A stretch of 64,000 bases of DNA, from contig NC_135569.1 of NCBI RefSeq assembly GCF_964340395.1, positions 12,331,019-12,395,018 of the forward strand. The letters run 5' to 3'. The position numbers and the translations under genes are program-made. The DNA comes from Glandiceps talaboti. Its lineage: Eukaryota > Hemichordata > Enteropneusta > Spengelidae. How positions within the stretch are numbered: position 1 is the stretch's first letter; the number at the start of each line of letters is the position of its first letter. Shown here in pieces: positions 1-14,490 of this stretch. Below the pieces are notes generated by a model, which saw only the letters and a list, made by a program, of their open reading frames with translations, was not told the DNA's origin and ran no database searches.

Positions 1-235
1 AACGCCATACTGATATCAAAATAAAAAAAAAATCCAAAATGGCCACCAAATGCTTTCACCGTGTTAACTCTATGGAAAATAAAAGATTTGTTGTTTGCAT
101 TGATGATGAACCAAATTTGTTTTAATAATTCACAAGGATCAGGAACAAATTACTCACATGGAAGAGTTTGAGAGAGAACCTTGTAAAAGGTCCCCAACGT
201 GCAATTCACCTTGAGAACAGGTAAACTGATGCGCA
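1..235. repeat. Dispersed repeat, GGCCACCAAA family, copy 1
   Basis: This stretch shares ordered blocks with 40040-40300: a start like AATCCAAAATGGCCACCAAA, then GGATCAGGAACAAA, GGAGAG and CCCAACGTGCAATTCA. A shorter, diverged copy of the beginning lies near 5665-5760 (AATCCAATATGGCCGCCGAA). No coding capacity is visible. It is probably an old, unclassified interspersed repeat. Its true left end may lie outside the window. Confidence 0.5.
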
Positions 236-555
236 GTTCGCAACCGATTTTCTATGTAATCCAATATATCAGCTCATTAGTTTGTTTACTAGTACACTGT
301 AGTTACAACACCGTTTGATGTATGACCATGCAGCTGGAAAGTGAAGATCAGTGAAGTATTCACAAGTACGTTCTTCTTGTATCACATTTCAACGCCATAA
401 CAGAAGTAAATATTGACACTATGTTGTATTATGGTTTTTATTCGGCCTAGATGTGTACTGTTCAAGTGATCACTTTGATGCATCAGATACAGACGTAATA
501 TTCAATATAAATAAAAGTACAAATACTATGAAGTCCTGAAAATTACTGCTAATTA
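236..555. other. No recognisable feature
   Basis: AT-rich DNA between the first repeat and the LINE. I see no coding exon, RNA gene or repeat structure here. Confidence 0.5.
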
Positions 556-3235
556 TGATTTTTTTTTTCTCTTTTACAAATTTTATTCAAATTTTGTCAA
601 AAATAAAGTATACAAACCACAAGACAAACACAAAAAGACAGGACAGAAGGGGAAGAAAAAAACGGGGGGAGGGGGGGGGGCTTTGCTCTGGAAAGGAAAT
701 TTAACATGTAATGTACACACCTCTCGAAATTACAATTTAACTTGTTCCATGCATGACTACTTTTGGAGATGCACTTCAATCTTGTCATTTGTACTGGCTA
801 TTTGTTTTCCGACGTTTTGAGCATATTTCACATTACAGCAAAAACGTTTAATATTGGGAATAATCTTCTGTAGCTTGCAATTGTAAAGAAATCGCTTTCT
901 AAGAAGCAGTAAAAAAAAGTTCTATTCTTGAACATCCTGTACAATTACGTGTTGACGAGAAAGAATCTCATTCCCAATTACATTTTGGAAAGAAGTCCAA
1001 AATAGACGGGAAAATTGACATTGGTAAAAAGGATGATCTCTTGTTTCTAATTCCCTTTGGCAAAATGTACACCTAGGGTTATCAACGATAGAAGAAGTCA
1101 TTCTGAACAGATCATAATTAGTCAAAATGCAATGGAGTAACTTAAATTGGAATTCCCTTAACTTAGTCTCAATTGTCGCTTTGAAGGAATAGAATAAAAT
1201 GCTGAAAATTGCGAAAATTCCATGTCAAATTCTCTCATGTAATACAATGCTCCACAAGGCACTTGAAATTTTTGCTTTGCTGAAAATTTCCTTTACCACC
1301 TTGCGGCTGATATTTATAGCCTCTACACATTCTCCATTGATAAAGATTTTAGGTACACATTTGTAAGAAAAAACCTGAGCAACAATCGAACCAGTCCTTG
1401 GAGTAATAGCTTTCAATTCTAATGGGAGAGCACTAATAAGCATTCTAGTTAAATGAAACATTTGAGGCCTGACAAATGCCAATTTGTAGAGAGGGTGGTG
1501 TCCCTTACTGGAATATTTTCAAAAGGATCACTAATTGCACTGTTTCCTTTTCTATGAATTTCGGCGAGATAAACAGATTTTCATATTTCCAATTAAAATA
1601 TCTTTTGTTATTCCAAATCAAACATGAGTTTGTGGCCTGTTTTTTTTTTTATATCCATATCTTGCAATTCAACCTATGCTTTCAAGGCCTCATGATAAAA
1701 ATTTGAAAGGCAGATTTTTAATTTATCCATGGAATAGTTACAAATGAATAAAAAGTTACCTTCAACGGCTTTCAATCTATTAAGAAAAAGATCCTTCCAG
1801 ACATGAACAACAGAGAGGTCAAATACCTTTTTAACCACATAATACGAAAAACCTTGAACATGATAAAAAAAAAAACGTCTGGTGCTTTGAGTCCTCCATT
1901 ATTAACATCTGAGATCATTACATTTCTAGCAATACGGTCATGACCATTCCAAATAAAATTAAAGATTTTTCTGTTTACTGAAAGAAGGAGATCCCCAAGT
2001 ACATGTGACATTCTCACAACATAAACTAATTTAGAAATAGCAAGACTCTTAATTATCTGTGCCTTTCCCAGCAATGTTAAGTTTAGCTGTTTCCAGAAAT
2101 TTAAAAGTAGAATCTATATTTTTAATAGGGCCTAGAATAATTCAAAGTGGTAGCCCAATCCTTATCATATGAAAAAGAAATCCCAACAATTTTTAAAGGA
2201 GTGGAAGGCCATTTAATGCCAAAAGGAGTATCTTTCCTTCTCATCCATGACCCAAACCAGATAGCGTCTTTTTTCTCAATGTTATTCTTAAACCCAGAAA
2301 TCTTACCAAAACTAACCAATAATTCAAAAAGGCCATGCACTGAAGCTTCATCCCCCCACTAAACCCCCCCCCCAAAAAAAAAAAAACCACCAGGTTAGTT
2401 CATCAGCAAAGGCACAATCACTAACTGTAATATCTTTAATTTGAATACCTTGTATATTGGGATTGACCCTAAATGCTATTAAGAAAACTTCAAGGGCAAG
2501 AATAAAGAGAGTGGGGGACAAAGGGTCTTCCTGACGTACCCCCCCCCGTAATTATCTATGATTGGTGACGGAGCTTTCTACATTAGAATAAAAAAATTTC
2601 ATCCCATTGAATCAAAGAGGAGACAAAATTGAAAACTTTTAGACATCTTTGTAAAAAATTCCATTCAAGAGAATCGAATGCTTTTTAGAAATCGATAGCT
2701 ACCAAAATACCCGGTAGATTCTGTTCTTTTGTACATAAGAGTACTTCTTCAATTAGACGGACACAGTCTGAGATATTCCTACCTTTAACAAAGGATGACT
2801 GAGTGTGAAAGATGAGATTTGAAAGGACCCTTTCGAACCGTTTTGCAATACATCGTGAACTAATTTTAGCATCAACATTTATAAGAGAAATTGGGCGCCA
2901 ATTTTTTTATATATCTTTTATCCTTCCCTAAGGCTGGTTTTTCAATTAAAGTGATAGTACTCTGGCGCTGAGAATTAGACATAACGCCTTCTACATGGGC
3001 AAAATTAATAGAATCTATTACATAGCGGCCTACCAAATGCCAGAAACTAACATAAAACTCAGGAGAAAGGTCATCATTCCCTGGTGTCTTGCCCTCTGAC
3101 ATAGACAAGGACTGATAAGCCTCATTAACAGTAATGAGACCTTCTATACTCTGTTGGTCCTCCTCTGATAAACTAGGAATTTATAAACTTGAGATGAAAT
3201 TATCACAGTCGGTCAGCTGATTATGACATTAAGAG
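556..3235 (-). mobile_element. 5'-truncated, decayed LINE (reverse transcriptase and 3' tail)
   Basis: Read on the minus strand this is the 3' part of a non-LTR retrotransposon, probably of the L1/Tx1-like group. Visible protein blocks in order are: EGKTPGNDDLSPEFY and SNSQRQSTITLIEK (about 3100-2930); ILVAIDF followed after a stop by KAFDSLEWNFLQRCLKVF (about 2720-2630); QEDPLSPTLFILALEVFL (about 2535-2480); the catalytic box as FADE instead of FADD (about 2409-2395); GKISGFKNNIEKKDAIW and FGIKWPSTPLKIVGI (about 2310-2170); MLGKAQIIKSLAISKLVYVV and FIWNGHDRIARN (about 2074-1930); and a C-terminal Cys/His knuckle, CTFCQRELETRDHPFYQC (about 1070-1010). The 3' end is an A-rich tail at 556-575. 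Several stops and frame changes split the frames. The endonuclease region is absent, so the element is 5'-truncated near 3235 and dead. Confidence 0.88.
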
Positions 3236-3371
3236 CATAAATTGCCCTGATATATTGCTGTTTTTAGATTTTAAAGCCTACTTGGGAAATTTATGTTGTC
3301 ATTTCAGGAACGTAGAACTTTGAAGGAGTTGATATTTACTTATATAATATTATATTTTAATATATCTATAT

Positions 3372-6401
<3,030 letters not shown>

Positions 6402-6443
<42 letters not shown>

Positions 6444-6464
6444 TCACACACACACACACACATG

Positions 6465-6522
<58 letters not shown>

Positions 6523-6695
6523 CATACATACGTACGTACATACATACACACACACACACACACACGCCTACCTACTTACCTACCTAGCTACCTAGCTACC
6601 TACCTACCTACCTACTTACTTAAATACATACATACATACATACATACATACATACATACATACATACATACATACATACATACTTACATACATAC
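6402..6695. repeat. Compound microsatellite (AC)n-(TA)n-(CTAC)n-(ATAC)n
   Basis: Adjacent simple repeats: CA dinucleotides, TA dinucleotides, then CTAC and ATAC tetranucleotides, with few interruptions. Reading frames through it are pure repeat artefacts. Confidence 0.96.
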
Positions 6696-7220
6696 ATGTT
6701 TTCGGTATTAAAGACTCATTTCTCATTTCTTGTTTACAAATACGACTTTTGCCAGCCAGTCGGCCAACATTAGACTCAATTTCAATGCATCATCCCTGCA
6801 AAAAATATATCACGGACAATAAAATAAAGCTATTCTTAGGAGTGCATTTAATAGGCACCATATCGGGAAGGGAGATGTATTACTTTCTAGCTAACAACCA
6901 TTATGGTATGAAGGCAGAAAGCCCCCGGCTTTCTTGCAGAGCAATTTTTTTGCGATTCACGAAGCAAATTGTTTCCAATGACTTCCTGTATTGAAATTGT
7001 ATTTCTTCCGATCAACTCTAACTTCCGCCAAGGTTTTCATTGAACGTGTATAATCTCATCTGTGGACATGAGTGAACCGAATGGTAGTATACATGATAGT
7101 TCCATTTACTGTGATTTGTTGTCTACAAGAAACATCTGTCAGATGGTAGGATTGATTCTGTGGAATCCGTTCGTCGAATAAAACTTAAATGCAGTTACAG
7201 CCATTACAAGAAAGAGATTC
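6696..7220. other. No recognisable feature
   Basis: Unique-looking DNA between two microsatellite blocks. The 81-codon plus-strand frame at 6749-6994 lacks any family resemblance I can name and is not supported as a gene. Confidence 0.4.
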
Positions 7221-7221
7221 C

Positions 7222-7307
<86 letters not shown>

Positions 7308-7337
7308 ATATATATATATACATATATATGTATATAT

Positions 7338-7369
<32 letters not shown>

Positions 7370-7408
7370 TGTATGTATTGTGTGTCTATATATATATATA
7401 TATATATG

Positions 7409-7506
<98 letters not shown>
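7221..7506. repeat. (TA)n/(ATGT)n microsatellite block
   Basis: Two long TA tracts flank an ATGT tetranucleotide tract (about 7341-7378). The first TA tract is broken by TATCACGTGATA, a palindrome. Long AT alternation can extrude cruciforms. No coding content. Confidence 0.96.
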
Positions 7507-7507
<1 letters not shown>

Positions 7508-8514
7508 CCAGGAACAGGTTTCTTTCATTGTTACAGTTTACAATTCGACATGTAAAAACAAATACGAATCTTCCCTTACCCAAGAAATCTATTCTGACAA
7601 AAGAAATGCAAAAGGTACACCCAATTTCAGAGACACAGAAGCCAAACAAGTAGTACCACTTTAAGCAGTAAACCTTTACACAGCCTTTCGAAGGTAGTAT
7701 ATATCCCCGGGATCGACATATTATCCTTGTAACGAAAACTAATGCAACTATCAGCATTTGAATCGGATTGTAGTAATGCGTGTTTAGTTTGTATTTTTGT
7801 TAGCTTCCCGATAGTTCATCTGCTATTGTTGTATTTGACATGTGGATATGTTGGCCATGTGATTATTATTTCTCAGGTTAGCTCTAAGTGATAACATTTC
7901 TATGCTTTCCCCTCTTCTCGAGAAAGCAACACCCGTTTGCGATTTCTAAAAAAGTAAATGATTCATGCGAAACCTCATATAAAGGCTGACACACGCTCAA
8001 GATTGATGTACACTTATCTATTATACTAACTGTTAGCGTCAAATAATGATCCCCGCTCGAGAGCTGGCTGTACTTCAAAATACCATGTATCATTACAACA
8101 TGTTCAAGTACAAAGCCCAGCGGCTGCGTTTTCTTCTATTGAAAAAAAATTGTAAAGACCGTGAATCATCTTTTCAAAGCTTTGCACTTTCTTCCATATC
8201 TAACCTCCGTTGAATTTTCTGTTCAAACATATCGAATCTTGAGGCACACTTCTTTCTTGTACGTATTGTTTGTTCTATATTCCTTACCTGCACTATACTA
8301 GGAGCTATAACAGGGACATTTTTTCATCAAATAACCAACGATATTTTACTTAAAATCGGTAAATTACTTTTTTTTTAAAAGACGCTGAATCTGGTCAGTA
8401 GTAGTCGATATTCTGTGTAGATAGTGTACTGGCAAGTTTAAATCCTGAGTGAAAGCTCGGTATTGAATCTGTCGCTATGTTCAAACTGTACTAGTTGTAA
8501 CTGGACTATCATTG
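7507..8514. other. No recognisable feature
   Basis: Neither strand shows an exon-like frame with conserved motifs. The short frames here overlap the preceding TA repeat or are random in appearance. Confidence 0.45.
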
Positions 8515-8785
8515 TTTGATCAGACAACCACCATATTGTCACCGAAAATTGTTAAAATACCAATAATCAGACATTTATCACCGTTAACCAGTGGTCGATA
8601 TTATCCATACACAGTACAGAAACAGGATAAAATCGTGATCACCGATGAGGGCGCTGATTTTTTGGTCCGGACCCAAAATTCAATTTGATTTGATTTATCG
8701 TGTATACTGCTACAAAAATACGTTTACCCACAGATGATGCAATACTGTTTATCGTGTACGATATTACGAGTAAGTTATTGTACCT
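8515..8785. repeat. Dispersed repeat, GAGGGCGCTGA family, copy 1 (uninterrupted)
   Basis: Shares ordered blocks with 22340-22800: AGACAACCAC, AAAATACCAATAAT, GATATTATCCATA, CAGAAACAGG, GAGGGCGCTGA, TGTATACTGCTAC, CGTTTACCCA and GTACGATATTACG. A more diverged third copy is at about 16205-16430. This copy lacks the palindromic insert found at 22562-22739, so it serves as an empty site for it. No coding content is seen. Confidence 0.75.
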
Positions 8786-9470
8786 ACAACACACTTTTGA
8801 ACAAACTTCCAGGTTTTAAAGGGGAGTCCCACTACATGTAATAATGGCATTTTGAAATCTTTATGTTGTGGAGAATTACTTCATGATTTTACATCACATA
8901 CATTACGTTCGATTACGGAGAAACACCAGGTTGAAACGTGTTCCTCGCTTATTGTTCAGTGGCGGACCTTTCCATGGACACGCATTGTTTCATGGGAATC
9001 AGTAGACGTGTATACTTAATAGAAGACTATTAATTATTCATAATTGTTAATATATGTTATGTAAAATCACAAAATGACCCTCCGAGTTTACAAAAATGTC
9101 TTTGTATCCTGCAGTGATATTTAAAACAAAATCGTTCTTGTACTTAGATATCAGATGATTTGTTCATAGAAACAAACGTTTGATACGATAGAAAAAAAAA
9201 TTTGCATAGCATAAATAGTAATATGTTTGATTAGCCCATTAATCTCGGTAGATGGATGATCAATACAACTTTCATAACATTCACAATTTTTTATTAAATT
9301 TGAGGAAAAAAAAGCAATATAAATCATGAAATTGTCACATTTAGTTTGAAGTTGTGGCTAATATGAAATTGATACAAAGTGGAACACGTCATATCAATTT
9401 ATACATCCAATTCAACTTTTACTCAATACAGAAGTAAACTGTTTAAAAGATCAATGCTCTTTCGATGTTC
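8786..9470. other. Intergenic DNA with a possible diverged repeat
   Basis: The segment about 8870-8960 (TTCATGATTTTACATCAC, then GGAGAAACACCAGGTTG) resembles the start of the TGAATATTCATG repeat family described at 17206-17400. Otherwise nothing is recognisable. Confidence 0.4.
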
Positions 9471-9487
9471 ATGTTTGTTTGTTTGTT

Positions 9488-9531
<44 letters not shown>

Positions 9532-9546
9532 TGTGTGTGTGTGTGT
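9471..9546. repeat. (GTTT)n-(GT)n microsatellite
   Basis: Five TTTG units pass into a GT dinucleotide tract of about 55 bp. Confidence 0.95.
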
Positions 9547-10350
9547 CACAGCTAACCATAGATGGTCCCCTCCATTGTCTATCAACTAACACACCAATGC
9601 AGTTGCAATTATCTCAATAGTTCATACCTAAACGTTCAAAATATAAACGTGATGTAGGGCCGTATGAGAAGAGTACTTTCAAGGACACCTCGCTCGGAGA
9701 TACCTCCATTTCAACAGTAATATGAGTGAAGTCGGAGGCAATATTTAAAGATAGGTGTTAGCATTCCCTTTCTAGTTGCCGACTGATCTAATTAACCTAA
9801 ACTTTTAAGGAGACAGGTGTCTCTTCAGGAGACACTGGTGAAAATAAGTGAAGACAACTAAATCCATAGAAACCTGTAATTCACGTAATATCATTAAGAA
9901 ACAGTAGGTAACGCACTCAACAACACCAGAAGCATTTAGGAACAACCGAAAAGCTTCTTCGACCCTACTAGAGGCTATCCACTGATAATGTTTAAAGAGA
10001 AGTTTATTTTCAGCCTGGGATCCTTTTTTGAAGGCCATGAGAATCACCATTATTATACGGTGCTCACGACGTCTTAATACCTACCCTTGCAGCAACGAGC
10101 ATGTGAACTAAAATCGATTTGATGAAAACTGTGATTTTTCTGTTGTTTTCACTATCTGTGGTTTAGAATGAGTTCTGTCTGGCTCAACACCCTTTCTTTA
10201 AATGAGGTCAGACACCTTGTCGATTCTCACACACTTGGAAAACATCGACCAGAAATGGCAACATCACGGTGTTTTTATTCGTTCAATAAAGGAATTGAAT
10301 ATTCAGATTGAACAGAAGGCCAAAATAAACCTCCCCTTCCAAGCTTACTC
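9547..10350. other. No supported gene
   Basis: An 81-codon minus-strand frame (9805-10050) is the longest open stretch. I compared it with the missing TM7 exon expected downstream of the GPCR at 13561-14490 and found no NPxxY or DPW-type motif, so I do not call it. Confidence 0.4.
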
Positions 10351-11099
10351 ATGTTTGCGAGATTTACGGTATCGAACATAATATTATCTACAATCAGAAA
10401 AAACAGTTTGTATGTAAACGTGAAGCTTTTGAACACCCCTGTTATTTCTTTGAATGATAATAAGCTTTCGTTTGTCGACTCATACAAATATATGGGTGTA
10501 TTTGTCCTCAGTATCTTCATGGATGATGATGATTATATTACTAGACAAATGCGATTACTTTACATACGCGGTAACTTTCTATGCAGGAATTTTTTGCCTT
10601 TTTGCTCTAGTCAAGTTAGGTTATTTAAGTCTTTTTTTTTCTTCTAATGTATACTGTTGTCATCTATGGTCCAATTTTAAGTTGAGAACATACAACAAAG
10701 TTTGAGTTGCGTATAATAATTGTATTAGAATTTTTTTTAATTTGTCCAGGTGGTGTAGTTTAAGTTCTATGTTTGTTTCTCATTCAGTTTTGTCATTCGG
10801 TGAATTTGTCCGGAAAAGTGTTTACAATTTTGTGAAGAGAGTGTTAGATAGTAGCAACGTTTAAATGTGTTTATTCATGTATGTACCAGGATTCTCTGTA
10901 GTTCAGGCACTGGAGAGATCTTCTTTATTGATTACTGTCATTACTTGTGTATGGGTATTAGCCTGTCTCTTTTTCCATGGATAGTTTATTTTTAAGGATT
11001 TGTATATGTATATTCTTATTCCTAGTGTATTGTTTTTAATATGGGCCTCGAGCCTGATCCAAACAATGAATAATAATAAAAACATAAATAGTAATAAAT
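10351..11099 (+). mobile_element. LINE 3' fragment (end of reverse transcriptase plus 3' UTR)
   Basis: The plus strand encodes the late reverse transcriptase region of an RTE/RTE-X-like or CR1-like LINE: SFVDSYKYMGVFV, then DDDDYITRQMRLLYIRGN, FLCRNFLPFCSSQVRLF, and in a shifted frame YCCHLW and, after an in-frame stop, AYNNCIRIFFNLSRWCSLSS and EFVRKSVYNFVKRVLDSSN up to a stop at about 10863. A frame change lies near the T-rich tract around 10625-10650. The 3' UTR ends with ATGGGCCTCGAGCCTGAT and AATAATAATAAAA-type short repeats, typical of such LINE tails. The element is 5'-truncated and inactive. Confidence 0.8.
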
Positions 11100-11640
11100 G
11101 CTTTTTAGTTTAAATGACATCCCAAACTGTGCTTAAACGTTTTCAGTTTCAGAGATGTGGGAGTCGTCTGGGTAAACTTAATTTGTATCTATGGCAACAG
11201 AACCAACCGTCCTATAGCTTTACAAGACAGGACGACATTGTATATACAGGAAAGTGTCATTATGAAATGTTCAATTTTGGCGCCAAATATGTGATACAAT
11301 ATATACATACATCATTAGCTGCTGGGTAGGTTGAACGACTGAGCCGTATTCACATCGATATATCTCTATTTAGGTCAGTGGCTTATTATTTGATTTTCTC
11401 GGTCGTTGGCATGTTATTTGATTTTGTAACTCAGTCGTATATCAATACTCGTAAATATTGTTTGTTCATCAGCCTCTTTAGATGTTGAACTATTACTTTA
11501 CAGTAGGAGAACAGCTCTATGGCATCGATAAAAAGATCTCAGCGACTACTTAGTCATTTAAACTAAAACGCTACTAAAGGATGTTTGTTTTGAAATAAAA
11601 CATTATGCTTGTAAGAAATCATTTCCCATATATAAAATCA
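11100..11640. other. No recognisable feature
   Basis: Unique-looking DNA between the LINE tail and a microsatellite. Nothing coding is supported. Confidence 0.4.
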
Positions 11641-11642
11641 TA

Positions 11643-11813
11643 ATACATACATACATACATACATACATACATACATACATACATACATACATACATACAT
11701 ACATACATACACACACACATACATACATACATACATACATACATACATACATACATACATACATACATGTATACACACACATACATACATACATACATAC
11801 ATACATACATACA

Positions 11814-11847
<34 letters not shown>

Positions 11848-11910
11848 CATACATACATACACACACATGCATATGCATGCATGCATACATACATACATAC
11901 ATACATACAT

Positions 11911-11964
<54 letters not shown>

Positions 11965-12036
11965 ACGTACGTACATACATACATACATACATACATACAT
12001 ACATACATACATACATACATACATACATACATACAT
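11643..12036. repeat. (ATAC)n microsatellite, about 390 bp
   Basis: Mostly ATAC tetranucleotides with an internal AC dinucleotide run (about 11927-11963) and a short GTAC run. Met-Tyr-Val-Cys or Thr-Tyr-Ile-His frames across it are artefacts. Confidence 0.97.
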
Positions 12037-13555
12037 TTACGGCTACTTATGTTCCTGTAGGATGTACATTAATCGTACATAATAGTCACGTACGTATATT
12101 TACTCGTGCGACAATAAATACTCTGACACTTTTAAAGTTCAAAATGTTGTCATGTTGTGACTCATAGAAATAACCCTGATTCCTTCTACCCTTTAAATGC
12201 AAACAAAGCACGCTACCCTTTGAAAGAGTTGGTAATAAACCATGTATTTGAAACATATGCCAACAGGTTCATATTCTGTTATTATTTTGCAAGTCACTTT
12301 GTATTCAGTCGCACGGAATTGAACCTTTGGACTCGTGACATTTTGAGTAGTCAAGGAAATCGTGTCTTACTATTGTGAGGTGAAATAACAGGCTGCGTGC
12401 CCTCTGAAAAGTTTAATGTACCGTAGGCTACAACCTATTGGCATTTCTATGGCTTGGTGAAGCCCACGTACAGTAACTACCGTTAAGAATACAAATGACT
12501 GGATTTCTCCCCATTTAATTTGATGGCCTCAGGTCTTCGCCATATTTTTTATATTAAGAGGATATTCATAAAACGTAGTGTACAAAAATGAAAATAGTAC
12601 CTTCTTCTAGCCAACTAAAATCGGTGAATGGTTATTATTTCTCAATATACCTACTTCAACAGAACCTGGTGCAAAGTACAGGTGTGATCGACTTACAAGA
12701 TGGAATAATTTGAACCATTTTCGAATAAATGCTAAGCCGTAAAACGACGAGGGTGATGAAATGCGCAGTCACGGGTACGTCAAGAACGTCATAGTCATTA
12801 AAATGGTCAAATAATATAATATCTTTCGAGTCTGAATTATTCGAGTTATTATCTACAGTAAGAAGGTTTACACAGCGCTTGCGGTCAGTGTCCTGGCGGA
12901 CAATTTTCAACCATTGTGACTGTCAATATTTTTCTCGGGGAAAATGCCGTAAAAGAGCTTGTGGTTTTACGACATTTACGTCTTATATCTTGCTAAATTT
13001 TGTAAACAACTGACCCCAATGTGTTATCTCATTACACAATGGATGATGAACGTACAATATAAACAAAATGGTGGGCTGTGGAGGAGGGGCTTAAACACGG
13101 TCGAATATTTCTCCCTGATATCAATACATTTTGAAATGTTGTACTATTTATGGTGACGTCAGTGAACGAAGATAATGTATTCATCATAAATATTGAATCG
13201 AATGATTTTACTTTCATTGTGTTGTCATTCAGGTTGTAGTCTGCATGTTATTAAATTATGGCGGGATACTACCATTCCAATTTACTCAGAAATGAGATTG
13301 TACAGCATTTAATTTACTAAATCAGATTAAATATAATCTAATATTCTTTTGATGATATTTGATTATGGGTTCCAGAATTCCGGAACTTATACTTTCCAAG
13401 TTTCGTGGGTGGGGAGGGGGGGGGGGGTGTTAGCGAGGAGTGTCTAAAATGTAACATTTTCAGACTCATAGAAAAATATTAGATTTCGTTAACCAAGCCG
13501 ACCAGTTAGTAATTGGTTTGGTCATTTTTGAGCGGGAAAATGAAAACAGACTACA
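12037..13555. other. Intergenic or intronic DNA downstream of the GPCR exon
   Basis: This lies on the 3' side of the minus-strand GPCR and, because that exon ends in a splice donor, part of it should be intron. I looked for a TM7-coding exon on the minus strand and did not find one. A G-rich run is at about 13410-13428. Confidence 0.45.
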
Positions 13556-13560
13556 CTTAC

Positions 13561-14490
13561 CAAAACAACAGACCACGTGAGGTAGTACAGCAAAACAATC
13601 ACTGCCACTGTCTTTGCCATCCTCGTACATTTGTTGACGTTGACGGAATTCACCACCGCTGCCTGCACGACAGCATCACTTTCGCGTCTTAGGCAATTAT
13701 TGGTTGCCCTATCTCGAGCATTTCTTAGACCACGAAGAACGATTGATGTGTGATGTCTGTGCGAACGTGAATCGCTGAAAATTGTTGATCTGCGATCATG
13801 TCTTCGTTCTATAAATTTCCTCATTGAGAAAATGAACTCAATGTACGTGTACAATACAATCATGAACTGCAGGTAGCATACAGCCAAAACAACAGTTGCA
13901 TAGTTACTGGAATAGTCATATATGCAAAAGCCGTGATATTGTACAAACGATGACCAGTTTGTGAACGGAATGACAGCTATAATTGCACCCACTATCCAGA
14001 TGAACATCACGATGCGTTTGGCGCTGTATATCGTGAAACGAGTTCTATAAAGGATGGGTTTACGTAAAGCCAGGTAGCGATCTACTATCATTAATGTCAC
14101 TGTGGTGGTTGAAGCCAGACGAAACCACACGAATGTAAAAGCAAATATGCTGCACAACCAATCTGTGAGGGAGTATATCGTTAGTAAATCGTACACAGAT
14201 ATAGCAACCGTCGTTGTTGCAAACAAATAGTCCGAAAGAGCGAGAGAGAATATCCATACATCGGGAACGCTCAGAGACTTGAAACGGAAGACAGTGGCCA
14301 GCGTCAGGAAATTTGCAAAATTTGCAATGCCACCTGCAGATAGAAGAATACTCGCAGTCACAAGATCCTCAATGCTGTAACCGTCTGTTGTGTTGTTGAA
14401 TGCATTGCCTGGAAAATGTTCCTTGTCGTCGGTTGCCAAGTGACTGCATGTTGTCAAGCCACTGATGTTGATGTAGATGTCGCACCTCAT
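13561..14490 (-). CDS. Rhodopsin-class GPCR, prostanoid-receptor-like, first coding exon (TM1-TM6)
   Basis: The exon encodes 310 residues from the ATG at 14490 and ends in phase 0 at 13561, followed by the donor GTAAGT. Features by residue: sites for N-glycosylation at 8 and 32-33; TM1 about 44-68; TM2 about 78-100 with LALSD; TM3 about 111-136 with Cys113 and DRY at 137-139; TM4 about 160-177 with Trp165; extracellular loop 2 with VQYHGFCIYD (Cys189 probably disulphide-bonds Cys113); TM5 about 197-222; a basic loop rich in Arg, His and Ser; TM6 about 291-310. TM7 must be on another exon. Known prostanoid receptor genes have an intron at the end of TM6 and a QYPGTWCF-like loop 2, which this resembles; that assignment is inference. 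Another class A subfamily is possible. The plasma-membrane receptor role is secure, the ligand is not. Confidence 0.82.

Noticed and set aside
9805-10050. TM7 exon of the GPCR on the minus strand
   Set aside because: No NPxxY or DPW-type motif, no convincing hydrophobic helix of the right kind and no clear acceptor. Phase and distance alone do not support it.
11643-12060. Open frames of 97-141 codons reading Met-Tyr-Val-Cys or Tyr-Ile-His-Thr
   Set aside because: They are translations of (ATAC)n microsatellites, open in several frames on both strands. The same holds at 7160-7757, 16849-17283, 18939-19283, 20324-20629, 21156-21581, 52003-52811 and 60324-60789.
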